The notes under the pieces are model-generated. The model did no database searches, was not told the origin of the DNA, and saw only the letters and a list, made by a program, of their open reading frames with translations. A stretch of 64,000 nucleotides of DNA from Prevotella pallens ATCC 700821. GTDB taxonomy: Bacteria; Bacteroidota; Bacteroidia; Bacteroidales; Bacteroidaceae. The stretch is from positions 490,436 through 554,435 of the forward strand of contig NZ_GL982514.1 in the NCBI RefSeq assembly GCF_000220255.1, given 5' to 3'. Below, piece after piece: positions 19,337 through 28,381 of the stretch. The position numbers were made by a program, and so were the translations under genes. Positions within the stretch are counted from its first letter, which is position 1. Each line of letters starts with the position of its first letter.

Positions 19337-19529
19337 TACAGCAAACATATAGTTCTTAATATCAGAAAGAGAACAGCACAAACAATATTCGCCGATGGTA
19401 CGGTATAACTATCTATTGGAATTAATTGTATCAACGCCAAGCATTTATAAACCAACTTTCTTTTCCAACAATACATATTTCTCGTTACATATAATGTGTT
19501 GCAAAACACTTCTAAATGCGAACGCAAAA

Positions 19530-19610
19530 CTTTAGATATCTATAACGTTCGTTTTAGACGTCTGTCGTGTTCGTTTCAGATATCTGTCGTGCGGGTTTTA
19601 GATGTCTGTT
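19530..19610 (+). repeat. Array A: four 22-bp units with palindromic cores
   Basis: 8-bp cores start at 19534 (AGATATCT), 19556 (AGACGTCT), 19578 (AGATATCT) and 19600 (AGATGTCT): an exact 22-bp period. Linkers are of the form RTCGTGTTCG then TTTY. The last unit ends with GTTTTAAATG, like the last unit of array D. It lies between the convergent 3' ends of feoB and the LolA-like gene. Confidence 0.85.
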
Positions 19611-19690
19611 TTAAATGTACCTATAAGCAAACACATTTTCGTTATAAAACTGATGCGTTGTTTTCAGAATAAAATAAAGATGACTATTAA

Positions 19691-19740
19691 ACTCAAATCT
19701 CTAAGTTTGCAATATGAATTACAAACTTAGAGATTCGAGT
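19691..19740. other. Long inverted repeat (19-bp arms, one mismatch)
   Basis: ACTC-A-AATCTCTAAGTTTG (19691-19709) pairs with CAAACTTAGAGATT-C-GAGT (19722-19740), with a 12-base loop. No T-tract follows on the plus strand. It sits between convergent genes and could be a bidirectional 3'-end hairpin or a mobile-element remnant. Confidence 0.5.
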
Positions 19741-20211
19741 AAAACCATAAAGCCTATTAAAACTACTGGTAAGATTACGAAAGATGGCGGGGAATGATAT
19801 TATTAATAATGTATAATGGTATTATGCCTTTACAACCAATTTAGATTAATAAAAACAATATTTTGTTGGTTTATGCCAGTGAGGGCTAAATGAAGTGGTT
19901 TGCTACGCATAGCAGATTGTTCGGTAATGAATACAATTCAGCGTGTGCAGAATATATACAAACGCACTTCGCAAAGCGTAGCGTCTAATTCATCGCATTC
20001 ACCACCTCGCCAAAAACAATTAATTTGGTGTTAGCAATAGAATAAACCAAACACTCCAAAATAGGAATACATAACAACAATAAACATTATCTATGAATAT
20101 AGAAATGATAGTGTTACGATAGAAATTCCTATTAGAGCTTTGGGGTCTTATTACCTATATATACGGTTATATAAGTTTATTGAAATTCGCAAACAGATAG
20201 CAGTTGCAGCC

Positions 20212-20823
20212 CTATCGCAAGTCGATAATTTCGGCAGAAGGCGCATCAGCGTGCTTAAACTGGAAATAAGAATTAGGCTGTGAGGCAGTTCTAAAATTAC
20301 TAATATTAATAGTTACCCACTTTTTTCCTTGCAACATTCTTATTTGTTGTGGGTAAAAAGTTTTAGAAATGGTAACATAAAACTCTTGCATACTACGTGC
20401 AGGGTGAATGGCTTGCAAATGCACAACGTATGTTGCAGCAGTTGTTTTCATAGAAATGTGATAGCCATTCTTATACATAGTAATAAAAGCGTATGGGTTC
20501 ATAGAAAGGCGTTTCGCCTCGTTTGGAGTAGAAACATTCACCTCGTTGGTGCTTTTCATATATGCCCACTGCGTTTTACCATCGAACCAAATGGTAGTTT
20601 CGGGTGTAACAGCTTTAAACTTATTGCCCTTTATTACAATACTACCCGATGTTCTGCCCATATCTCCTCCCGTAATCGAGAAGTTGGCAGCAGCTCCGCC
20701 ACGTTGTCCTACAACCTTTGCAGTTTTGTCTAAAACTTTCTTTGCATCTGCAGAACTCTGCGAAAAAGCATTGACACACAATAGAAATGTCAAAGCAAAT
20801 AAAATGTTACGTTGTATCTTCAT
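20212..20823 (-). CDS. LolA-like outer-membrane lipoprotein carrier protein
   Basis: 203 residues with a signal peptide (MKIQRNILFALTFLLCVNAFS) leading to a periplasmic protein. The mature part, beginning with the SADAKKVLDKTAKVV stretch and continuing with strands such as GSIVIKGNKFKAVTPETTIWFDGKTQWAY, fits the LolA/LolB-like half-barrel (LolA-like family of Bacteroidota). Its role would be to carry lipoproteins or lipids across the periplasm. It begins 24 bases after ftsK on the same strand, an arrangement also found in other bacteria (ftsK-lolA), which supports the call. Confidence 0.8.
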   Translation of the reverse strand: MKIQRNILFALTFLLCVNAFSQSSADAKKVLDKTAKVVGQRGGAAANFSITGGDMGRTSGSIVIKGNKFKAVTPETTIWFDGKTQWAYMKSTNEVNVSTPNEAKRLSMNPYAFITMYKNGYHISMKTTAATYVVHLQAIHPARSMQEFYVTISKTFYPQQIRMLQGKKWVTINISNFRTASQPNSYFQFKHADAPSAEIIDLR

Positions 20824-20847
20824 CGTTTTTATAACTCCTTTTTCGTT

Positions 20848-23295
20848 TTACTTATGCAATGTTGCGAGCAACGATTCAAGACTCATTTCGTCGCCTATTA
20901 GTACTTCACGAGGCTTAGAACCTTGTGCTGCTCCCACAATGCCAGCCTTCTCCATCTGGTCCATTAGTCTTCCTGCTCGGTTATATCCAATAGAGAAACG
21001 TCTCTGTATCATACTGGTAGAACCTTGTTGATTTAACACTATCGTCCGCGCCGCATCTTCAAACAGCGGGTCTAAGTTTTCATCAAGACTACCTCCGGCA
21101 ATACCTCCGTCTTCTGCTACAGGCTCAGGAATAAGCAATGGTTCAACAGGTCCCGGCTGTGTAGCTATGAATTTGGATATATCTTCTACTTCTGGCGTAT
21201 CAACAAAAGCACATTGCACACGCGTTGGTTCTCCACCATTAAGATAGAGCATATCGCCTCGTCCCACAAGCTGTTGCGCACCAGGACGGTCTAAAATGAT
21301 ACGCGAATCCATCATAGCACCCACACGGAAAGCTATTCTGCCAGGGAAGTTGGCTTTAATATTACCAGTAATAATAGAAGTGGTAGGTCGTTGTGTAGCT
21401 ATAATCATGTGAATACCAACAGCACGCGCAAGCTGAGCAATACGTGTAATAGGCATCTCAATCTCTTTTCCTGCTGTAAGAATAAGGTCGCCGAACTCGT
21501 CAATAATAACAACAATGTATGGCATAAACTCGTGTCCCTCTTCAGGATTAAGCTGATGATTCAAGAATTTGCTATTATATTCCTTTATATTACGTGCTCC
21601 GGCAGCTTTCAACATATCGTAGCGATTGTCCATAAGTACACAAAGACCTTTCAACGTCTTTACCACCTTTTGCACATCAGTAATTATAGGTTCATCTTCG
21701 TTCTCTTCTACTGCCGCCATAAATGGCTTAGCAATTGGCGCATATATGCTAAATTCAACTTTCTTAGGGTCTACCAGCACTATTTTAAGGTCGTTCGGGT
21801 GCTTTTTATATAGTAACGACGTTATAATAGCGTTAAGTCCTACCGACTTACCTTGTCCGGTTGCACCAGCCACAAGCAAGTGTGGAATTTTTGCTAAATC
21901 CACCATATATACATCGTTAGTAATGGTCTTACCTAACGCAATAGGCAGTTCCATTGTGCTTTCTTGGAACTTTCTCGAATTTAAAATAGAAAACATCGAC
22001 ACAATAGAAGGCTTTGCATTTGGCACCTCAATACCTATTGTGCCTTTACCAGGCATTGGCGCTATAATACGAATACCAATTGCAGCTAAGCTTAGTGCAA
22101 TGTCGTCTTCCAAATTCTTTATCTTCGAAATGCGTACACCCTGTGCAGGTGTTATTTCGTATAGCGTAATAGTGGGTCCCACCGTAGCGCGAATGCTACG
22201 AATTTGCACACCGAAGTCGTTGAGGACTTTTATAATGCGATTTTTATTCGCTTCCAACTCCTCTTTATCAACAAAGTTTACGTTGTTATCAGAGTCGTAT
22301 TGTTTAAGCAAATTAAGGGTTGGGTACTTCCAGTTAATGAAAGGTTCGTGCGGATTAATAGGCGAAGTAAGGTCTGTTGCACCAGCAACAACTTTACCTT
22401 GTGCTTTTTCTACCGCTTCAGGTATATCAACTTCTATTCCTATTTCACTGTTGTCAGTAGGTTTAGAATCATCTTCTTTTGTGTTTTTCTTATCTTTAGC
22501 GTTTGGTTTTATAACAACATTTGGCACATCATCGTCGAGAAACTCCACCGTTTGAGCTTCTATATTTTGCAGTTTCTCTACTGCCGCAGTTTCCATTTCT
22601 TGAGTGCTTTCGCCAATTTTATCTTTCTCAATGTTATGTTGGACGATAGTAAACTTCACCTTATCGCGTAAATATCCCACTGGATTTAGCAACTTCTTAA
22701 TCACAGTGATAGTCTCTGAAGTAAGATAAGTAAGGAAAGCAATCATTGTAATGGCAAGTATAGCTATCAATCCAGGCGAGCCTATGATGTTTTCAACATA
22801 TTCTACAACGAAAGCACCGTGGTCTCCACCAGGGTTAAATATATTGTCGCCCATTAACGGAGTAAGGAATTTTGCGAAAGTAATAGAACTCCAAACCATT
22901 ATCAACGCCATTCCAAAGAACCACTTCCATAAGTTTATCTTCTCGTAAGCCTTTATCATTCTCACGCCACAAAGTATAATATAAAGCGGAATAATGAAAG
23001 CAGGAATTCCAAAACAGCGTGCTATAAGGAAGTAAGAGAGCAGTGCCCCCACAGATCCACAACTATTTTGAAACACTTTCGTTGAATTCTCTATCTCGCC
23101 TGGCCGTAATGCAGTAACTAAACTTTGGTCAGCTTCGCCAGTAGAAAAATAACTTATGAAAGCCACTAATACGTATAAGGCAAGACAAAGTAAAACAATC
23201 CCCAATACAAATCCTGTCTTATCGTTTATAATATAATGTGCGCCAATAGCCTCACTAAATGTCTTTGGAGTCTTCTCCTTTTTCTTTTTAGCCAT
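20848..23295 (-). CDS. ftsK: DNA translocase FtsK/SpoIIIE
   Basis: 815 residues. A basic N-terminus and four membrane helices (to about residue 200) are followed by an acidic, variable linker (about 230-310), then the motor: an FtsK alpha part, Walker A GATGQGKSVGLN (about 476) and Walker B VVIIDEFGDLI. The C-terminal gamma winged helix (about 750-815, from RRFSIGYNRAGRLMDQME) reads the KOPS-type orienting sites. It pumps chromosomal DNA at the division septum. A possible -7 element CAAAAGTA (23318-23325) lies 22 bases upstream. First gene of an operon with the LolA-like gene. Confidence 0.95.
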   Translation of the reverse strand: MAKKKKEKTPKTFSEAIGAHYIINDKTGFVLGIVLLCLALYVLVAFISYFSTGEADQSLVTALRPGEIENSTKVFQNSCGSVGALLSYFLIARCFGIPAFIIPLYIILCGVRMIKAYEKINLWKWFFGMALIMVWSSITFAKFLTPLMGDNIFNPGGDHGAFVVEYVENIIGSPGLIAILAITMIAFLTYLTSETITVIKKLLNPVGYLRDKVKFTIVQHNIEKDKIGESTQEMETAAVEKLQNIEAQTVEFLDDDVPNVVIKPNAKDKKNTKEDDSKPTDNSEIGIEVDIPEAVEKAQGKVVAGATDLTSPINPHEPFINWKYPTLNLLKQYDSDNNVNFVDKEELEANKNRIIKVLNDFGVQIRSIRATVGPTITLYEITPAQGVRISKIKNLEDDIALSLAAIGIRIIAPMPGKGTIGIEVPNAKPSIVSMFSILNSRKFQESTMELPIALGKTITNDVYMVDLAKIPHLLVAGATGQGKSVGLNAIITSLLYKKHPNDLKIVLVDPKKVEFSIYAPIAKPFMAAVEENEDEPIITDVQKVVKTLKGLCVLMDNRYDMLKAAGARNIKEYNSKFLNHQLNPEEGHEFMPYIVVIIDEFGDLILTAGKEIEMPITRIAQLARAVGIHMIIATQRPTTSIITGNIKANFPGRIAFRVGAMMDSRIILDRPGAQQLVGRGDMLYLNGGEPTRVQCAFVDTPEVEDISKFIATQPGPVEPLLIPEPVAEDGGIAGGSLDENLDPLFEDAARTIVLNQQGSTSMIQRRFSIGYNRAGRLMDQMEKAGIVGAAQGSKPREVLIGDEMSLESLLATLHK

Positions 23296-23370
23296 TACTG
23301 AATGTTTAAATCAAATGCAAAAGTACTAAAAAAAAGCGATATAATCGGATATCTTTTCAGAAGATTTTGC

Positions 23371-23378
23371 TAAATTTG
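23371..23378 (+). promoter_or_regulatory. -7 element of the exonuclease-rlmI-tilS operon
   Basis: TAAATTTG fits TAnnTTTG and lies 19 bases before the ATG at 23398. Confidence 0.4.
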
Positions 23379-23397
23379 CAAAACGAAACAGTACATT

Positions 23398-24081
23398 ATG
23401 GTTACTAAATTATATAATAAGTTCGATAAGAAGAATATCTCTGACCTGCCCAGGGTAACATTTCCAGGCAAAATAATAGTAGTGATTACTGAGACGGAGG
23501 CTAATAAGGCTGTCGATTTTCTACTATCTGCCGATATTCTTGGTATCGATTCTGAAACACGTCCAGTATTTAAAAAAGGGCAACATCATAAGGTTGCACT
23601 CTTACAGGTTAGCACTAAAGACGTGTGTTTTTTATTTCGTTTAAACTTAATAGGTATGCCTGCGTGTATAGTTAGACTGCTTGAAGATACTACTGTTCTT
23701 AAAGTAGGACTCTCTTTACACGACGATTTTAGTATGCTACATCAGCGTGCCGAATTTAAGATTGGACGTTTTATTGACTTGCAGAACATTGTAAGCGAAT
23801 TTGGAATAGAAGACCTTAGCTTACAGAAATTATATGCAAACCTTTTCCATGAACGCATTACCAAACGACAACAATTATCCAATTGGGAGGCTCCCATACT
23901 AACAGAGCAGCAAAAAATATATGCTGCCACAGATGCGTGGACGTGCATTCAACTTTACGAACGATTAGAAGAACTTCATAAAACACACAATTACGAAACC
24001 GTAATAGTGCCAACAGATGAACCTGAAACTACTAAAAACATCGATGAAAGTGGCACTAATGACACACAAAAAAATATGTAG
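23398..24081 (+). CDS. 3'-5' exonuclease of the DEDDy (RNase D-like) family
   Basis: 227 residues. It carries the three exonuclease motifs: I, ILGIDSETRPVF (D and E); II, KVGLSLHDDFSML (D); III, YAATDAWTCIQLYERL (Y and D). It hydrolyses RNA or DNA from the 3' end using two metal ions. There is no HRDC domain, so it is shorter than full RNase D. The C-terminal 30 residues are a Thr/Glu/Asn-rich tail. It begins a tight operon: rlmI starts 2 bases after its stop. The exact nucleic-acid substrate is unknown. Confidence 0.85.
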   Translation: MVTKLYNKFDKKNISDLPRVTFPGKIIVVITETEANKAVDFLLSADILGIDSETRPVFKKGQHHKVALLQVSTKDVCFLFRLNLIGMPACIVRLLEDTTVLKVGLSLHDDFSMLHQRAEFKIGRFIDLQNIVSEFGIEDLSLQKLYANLFHERITKRQQLSNWEAPILTEQQKIYAATDAWTCIQLYERLEELHKTHNYETVIVPTDEPETTKNIDESGTNDTQKNM

Positions 24082-24083
24082 CG

Positions 24084-25295
24084 ATGTATAAGAAGATAGT
24101 TTTAAAGAAAGGAAAAGAAGAGAGTTTGCAACGCCAGCACCCATGGGTATTCTCTGGTGCCATACTTAAAACAGACGAACCATTAGAAGAAGGCGAACTG
24201 GTAAGAGTTTACACGCACGATGGAGAGTTTATGGGAGTGGGCCATTTTCAAATAGGTTCTATCAGCGTTCGTATTCTCTCGTTTCACGATGTGCCTATTA
24301 ATGCCAACTTTTGGCAAGCTCGTTTAAAGGCGGCAATGGAAGTTAGAGAAGCCATCGACGTTATTAGACCTGCCGAAAAAGTGGATACCGATAAACATAA
24401 TACTGTAAATACAACTTATCGCTTAGTACACGGAGAGGGCGACAATCTCCCCGGATTGATTGTTGATGTATATGGAACAACGTGTGTTATGCAGGCTCAC
24501 TCGGTGGGAATGCACGTCAGTCGCTACGAAATTGCTGATGCATTGCGCAACATTATGGGGGATAAAATTGACAGTATATACTATAAAAGCGAAACCACCC
24601 TACCCTTTAAGGCTGAATTAGGACAAGAAAATGGCTTTATTTACGGCAATACCGACAACGATATAGCCGTTGAAAACGGACTTAAATTTCATATAGACTG
24701 GCTGAAAGGGCAAAAAACGGGCTTCTTTATAGACCAACGCGAAAACCGTAGCTTATTAGAACACTATGCCAAAGGACGCACAGTGCTGAACATGTTTTGC
24801 TATACAGGAGGTTTCTCTGTATATGCTATGCGAGGAGGTGCAAAGGTGGTACACTCTGTAGACAGTTCGGCAAAGGCGATAGAACTCACCAATAAAAATA
24901 TTGCGTTGAACTTTCCAAACGATAACAGACATCAAGCGTTCTGCGAAGATGCTTTTAAATATCTGGACAATAACGATGGAAAATACGACCTTATAGTGCT
25001 CGATCCACCTGCTTTCGCCAAACATAGAAGTGCCTTAAAGAACGGATTGCGTGGATATACACGCCTAAATGTAAAGGGTTTTGAACGTATTAAGAAGGGT
25101 GGAATATTGTTTACATTCAGCTGCTCACAGGTTGTAACAAAGGAAAACTTTCGTCAGGCTGTGTTTACTGCTGCTGCTCAAGCTGGTAGAAAGGTTAGAA
25201 TATTGCACCAAATACACCAGCCTGCCGACCACCCCATAAATATATATCACCTCGAAGGAGAATATCTAAAGGGATTAGTGCTCTATGTTGAATAA
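24084..25295 (+). CDS. rlmI: 23S rRNA (cytosine-C5)-methyltransferase, RlmI/YccW family
   Basis: 403 residues. N-terminal PUA domain (QRQHPWVFSGAI), then a Rossmann methyltransferase: QKTGFFIDQRENRS, TVLNMFCYTGGFSVYAM (SAM binding), DLIVLDPPAF (motif IV) and LFTFSCSQ (motif VI region). It methylates a cytosine of 23S rRNA (C1962 in E. coli). It starts 2 bases after the exonuclease stop and overlaps tilS by 11 bases, so translation is probably coupled. Substrate position is by family only. Confidence 0.88.
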   Translation: MYKKIVLKKGKEESLQRQHPWVFSGAILKTDEPLEEGELVRVYTHDGEFMGVGHFQIGSISVRILSFHDVPINANFWQARLKAAMEVREAIDVIRPAEKVDTDKHNTVNTTYRLVHGEGDNLPGLIVDVYGTTCVMQAHSVGMHVSRYEIADALRNIMGDKIDSIYYKSETTLPFKAELGQENGFIYGNTDNDIAVENGLKFHIDWLKGQKTGFFIDQRENRSLLEHYAKGRTVLNMFCYTGGFSVYAMRGGAKVVHSVDSSAKAIELTNKNIALNFPNDNRHQAFCEDAFKYLDNNDGKYDLIVLDPPAFAKHRSALKNGLRGYTRLNVKGFERIKKGGILFTFSCSQVVTKENFRQAVFTAAAQAGRKVRILHQIHQPADHPINIYHLEGEYLKGLVLYVE

Positions 25296-26691
25296 GGTAA
25301 AAACATATATCAACACCCACAAGCTACTACGTTTAAATGGTCGGTATATAGTTGGACTGTCTGGAGGGGCTGACAGTGTAGCGCTGTTACTGATTTTAAA
25401 GGAATTAGGCTTTCACGTTGAAGCGGCGCATTGCAATTTCCACTTGCGCGGAGAAGAGAGCCAACGAGACGAAGACTTCTGCATAAAACTATGTAAAGAG
25501 AACGATATAGAACTGCACCTAATACACTTTTATACAGCAGAATATGCCAAATTACATAAAGTAAGCATAGAAATGGCAGCGCGCACGTTGCGTTATAACT
25601 ATTTCGAAGCTCTGAGACACGACATTAGTGCCGATGCTGTTTGCATTGCTCACCACTGCGACGACTCGGTTGAAACCGTCTTATTAAATCTTGTTAGAGG
25701 TACGGGCTTACGTGGGTTGATGGGTATTCAACCCATTAACGGCTACATTATAAGACCGTTACTCTGTTGCTCTAAAGCAGAAATAGAAGATTATTTAAGC
25801 ACGAAAAAACAGACTTTTGTTACCGACAGCACTAACCTTATTGCCGATGTAAAACGAAATAAGCTTCGATTAGAGGTTATTCCAAAACTGAAAGAGATTA
25901 ACCCATCGTTCGATAACGCCGTAACAAAAATGTCGGAACACCTTACCGAAGCAAACAGAATTATTAATGACTCTATAAGAAGTGCTTTTCCACACATTGT
26001 TTCCACCACAAACACAGATATCGAAACGTTGTTTGCACAGCTACAGAAAGGCACATCAGAACAAACACTACCCAACCTTAGCATAAACATAGCTGCACTA
26101 CAAAAATATGTTTCGCCCGAATATTTCTTGTTTTTCTTACTCACTCCCTACGGATTTACTTCATTGCAGATAAAGAATATTGCTTCTTCGCTATCGTCTA
26201 ATAGTGGAAAAGAATATATTGCAGATAGTTACACCATTTTGTTCGATAGAAAAACGATGCTTTTATCGCGACACGAAACAACTGTTCCAAAAACATTACG
26301 AATACCCGAAACGGGAAGATATGTCTACTCGGAGCAATATAAAATAGAAGTAAAAGAAGCTATTGTAGATAGCAATTTCGCTATTCCAACAGATTCAAAC
26401 CACATTGTTGTAGACAAAGCCGCTGTGCATTTTCCGCTCACTCTGCGTCGTATTAAGGTGGCAGACCGCTTTCACCCTTTTGGAATGAGGGGGACTAAAC
26501 TCGTTAGCGACTATCTAACCAACCTTAAAATAGACACCATTAGTAAACGCCAACAACTTGTTTTAGTCGATGGAAACGGAGAAATTATATGGGTGGTTGG
26601 ACGTCGTTCCAGCGATATATACCGCATAAGCAAGTCTACAACCACAGCATTGCACATTCGTTTTATATCTGCAGAAGAAGCAAATAAGTAG
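25285..26691 (+). CDS. tilS: tRNA(Ile)-lysidine synthetase
   Basis: 468 residues. It converts cytidine 34 of the CAU-anticodon tRNA-Ile to lysidine using ATP and lysine, and is essential for reading AUA. It has the PP-loop SGGADSVALLL (about residues 26-36), AHCNFHLRGEES and CIAHHCDDSVETVLLN, then the TilS substrate-binding region and the C-terminal domain (RIKVADRFHPFGMRGTKLV). It overlaps rlmI by 11 bases. AUA is common in this AT-rich genome, which makes the enzyme especially relevant here. Confidence 0.93.
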   Translation: MLNKVKTYINTHKLLRLNGRYIVGLSGGADSVALLLILKELGFHVEAAHCNFHLRGEESQRDEDFCIKLCKENDIELHLIHFYTAEYAKLHKVSIEMAARTLRYNYFEALRHDISADAVCIAHHCDDSVETVLLNLVRGTGLRGLMGIQPINGYIIRPLLCCSKAEIEDYLSTKKQTFVTDSTNLIADVKRNKLRLEVIPKLKEINPSFDNAVTKMSEHLTEANRIINDSIRSAFPHIVSTTNTDIETLFAQLQKGTSEQTLPNLSINIAALQKYVSPEYFLFFLLTPYGFTSLQIKNIASSLSSNSGKEYIADSYTILFDRKTMLLSRHETTVPKTLRIPETGRYVYSEQYKIEVKEAIVDSNFAIPTDSNHIVVDKAAVHFPLTLRRIKVADRFHPFGMRGTKLVSDYLTNLKIDTISKRQQLVLVDGNGEIIWVVGRRSSDIYRISKSTTTALHIRFISAEEANK

Positions 26692-27015
26692 TAATAACAA
26701 TGCAACTATTAACCATATATTAGCAAGAACATTGGAAATATATTTCGCAGACAACATTCCTCAATAACAAGCTCATAACTAATTGGAGCCTAAAAGCGAA
26801 CAGCAGAAAATAGCCGAAAACACTTTGAAAGAAAAACTGAATATAACAACCCCCACACCCATAACACCAGATTATAAGCAATATATTGCTATCCAAATAG
26901 ATATACAAAACGCTTAAACCAACACATTGATATAATAGTATTCAAACATCTTCAATATTTAGTTGAACCAGCATCTTTTACGTATAATAATATAGGCATA
27001 TAAAGGTGGTATTTC

Positions 27016-27116
27016 TGACAGATATCTAAAACAATACTGACAGATATCTGAAACGAACACGACAGATATCTGAAACGAACGTTACAGACGACTAAAACAA
27101 GCACAACAAACATCTA
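27016..27116 (-). repeat. Array B: five 22-bp units, opposite orientation
   Basis: Cores start at 27020, 27042 and 27064 (all AGATATCT), 27086 (AGACGACT, degenerate) and 27108 (AAACATCT, degenerate): exact 22-bp spacing. The linkers read as the reverse complement of array A (GAAACGAACACGAC). The rest of the 702-base gap 26692-27393 is AT-rich with no gene seen. Confidence 0.85.
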
Positions 27117-27333
27117 ACAGATTTCTCCTATAACAATACACAGTTTATTATATTGCAAAGTAGTCAGTAGACACAGTTTATAAATTGCCTACCCATTTTC
27201 TACCAAACACAACCACATACTCTACAGCCCCCTACCACCTTCTGCACCATACATTCTTACTTTTTAATCTTCCAGTAAACCACAATATTTTATATTCTAC
27301 ACCTTATTATATATTAGTTTCCAAACTTTTTTG

Positions 27334-27341
27334 TACCTTTG
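27334..27341 (+). promoter_or_regulatory. -7 element of the nucleotidyltransferase gene
   Basis: TACCTTTG lies 52 bases before the ATG at 27394. The -33 region is AT-rich without a perfect TTTG. Confidence 0.45.
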
Positions 27342-27393
27342 CAATATTAATAAAATTATTTTCAGAGTAGAAAATCATTAACACATAAAGGAA

Positions 27394-28305
27394 ATGAAAC
27401 CAACATTATTACTTCTTGCAGCTGGTATGGGTAGCCGCTATGGTGGCTTAAAGCAGCTAGACGGATTAGGACCAAACGGCGAAACCATCATGGATTACTC
27501 TATATACGATGCGATAAAAGCCGGTTTTGGGAAAATCGTTTTTATCATTCGTAAGGATTTCGAAGCACAATTCCGTGAAAAAGTGCTATCTAAATACGAA
27601 GGGCATATACCTGCAGAACTCGTATTCCAAAGCATTGATGCACTGCCCGAAGGCTTTACGGTGCCCGAAGGAAGAGAAAAACCATGGGGAACCAACCACG
27701 CTGTACTTATGGCAAAACCCGTTGTGCATGAACCTTTCTGCGTTATTAATTGCGACGATTTCTACAATCGTGATGCATTTATGGTGATTGGGAAGTTTCT
27801 TGCTAACCTTCCTGAAGGCTCAAAAAACAAGTATGCAATGGTAGGATTTCGTGTTGGAAACACCCTTAGCGAAAATGGAACAGTGTCGCGAGGCTTATGC
27901 AGCACCAACGAACAGGGACACCTAACCACCGTTGTAGAAAGAACAAAAATAGAACGTCGCGATGGTAAAGTGCAATATATGGACGAAGATGGTAGTTGGA
28001 CCACAGTTCCAGACAATACACCCACCTCTATGAACGTGTGGGGATTTACGCCAGACTACTTCGAATACAGCGAAAGCTATTTCAAAGAGTTTCTTTCTAA
28101 CCCAAAGAACATAGAAAATAAGAAGTCTGAATACTACATTCCAATAATGGTAAACAAACTTATTAACGATGGAACAGCCACAGTAGACGTGCTTGATACC
28201 ACAAGCACATGGTTCGGTGTAACCTATCCAGCAGACAGAGACGGTGTTGTGGCACGGATAAAAAAACTAGTAGACGAAGGTATCTACCCCAAAAAGCTAT
28301 TCTAA
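27394..28305 (+). CDS. Sugar-phosphate nucleotidyltransferase (NTP-transferase fold)
   Basis: 303 residues. The nucleotide-binding N-terminus LLLAAGMGSRYGGLKQLDGL is the G-x-G-x-R signature of sugar nucleotidyltransferases. CVINCDDFYNRDAF supplies the metal-binding Asp. The order of motifs is that of UTP/dTTP-glucose-1-phosphate-type enzymes, but the sequence belongs to the Bacteroidota branch whose exact sugar I cannot name. A cytoplasmic enzyme making an activated sugar for surface polysaccharide. Probably separately transcribed from nrnA, with a perfect hairpin between them. Confidence 0.8.
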   Translation: MKPTLLLLAAGMGSRYGGLKQLDGLGPNGETIMDYSIYDAIKAGFGKIVFIIRKDFEAQFREKVLSKYEGHIPAELVFQSIDALPEGFTVPEGREKPWGTNHAVLMAKPVVHEPFCVINCDDFYNRDAFMVIGKFLANLPEGSKNKYAMVGFRVGNTLSENGTVSRGLCSTNEQGHLTTVVERTKIERRDGKVQYMDEDGSWTTVPDNTPTSMNVWGFTPDYFEYSESYFKEFLSNPKNIENKKSEYYIPIMVNKLINDGTATVDVLDTTSTWFGVTYPADRDGVVARIKKLVDEGIYPKKLF

Positions 28306-28322
28306 ACACAAAGCTACTTTAA

Positions 28323-28354
28323 GCTATTTCGATACTCCCAAGTATCGAAATAGC
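28323..28354. terminator. Perfect 14-bp hairpin between the nucleotidyltransferase and NrnA-like genes
   Basis: GCTATTTCGATACT (28323-28336) pairs perfectly with AGTATCGAAATAGC (28341-28354), loop CCCA. No T-tract follows, so it is either a weak terminator or an mRNA 3'-end stabiliser. Confidence 0.55.
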
Positions 28355-28381
28355 ATACACATGAGAAGAAAATAAAGGCAG

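Noticed and set aside
21626-22555. 309-codon plus-strand frame
   Set aside because: It is the antisense shadow of ftsK, whose motifs are unambiguous.
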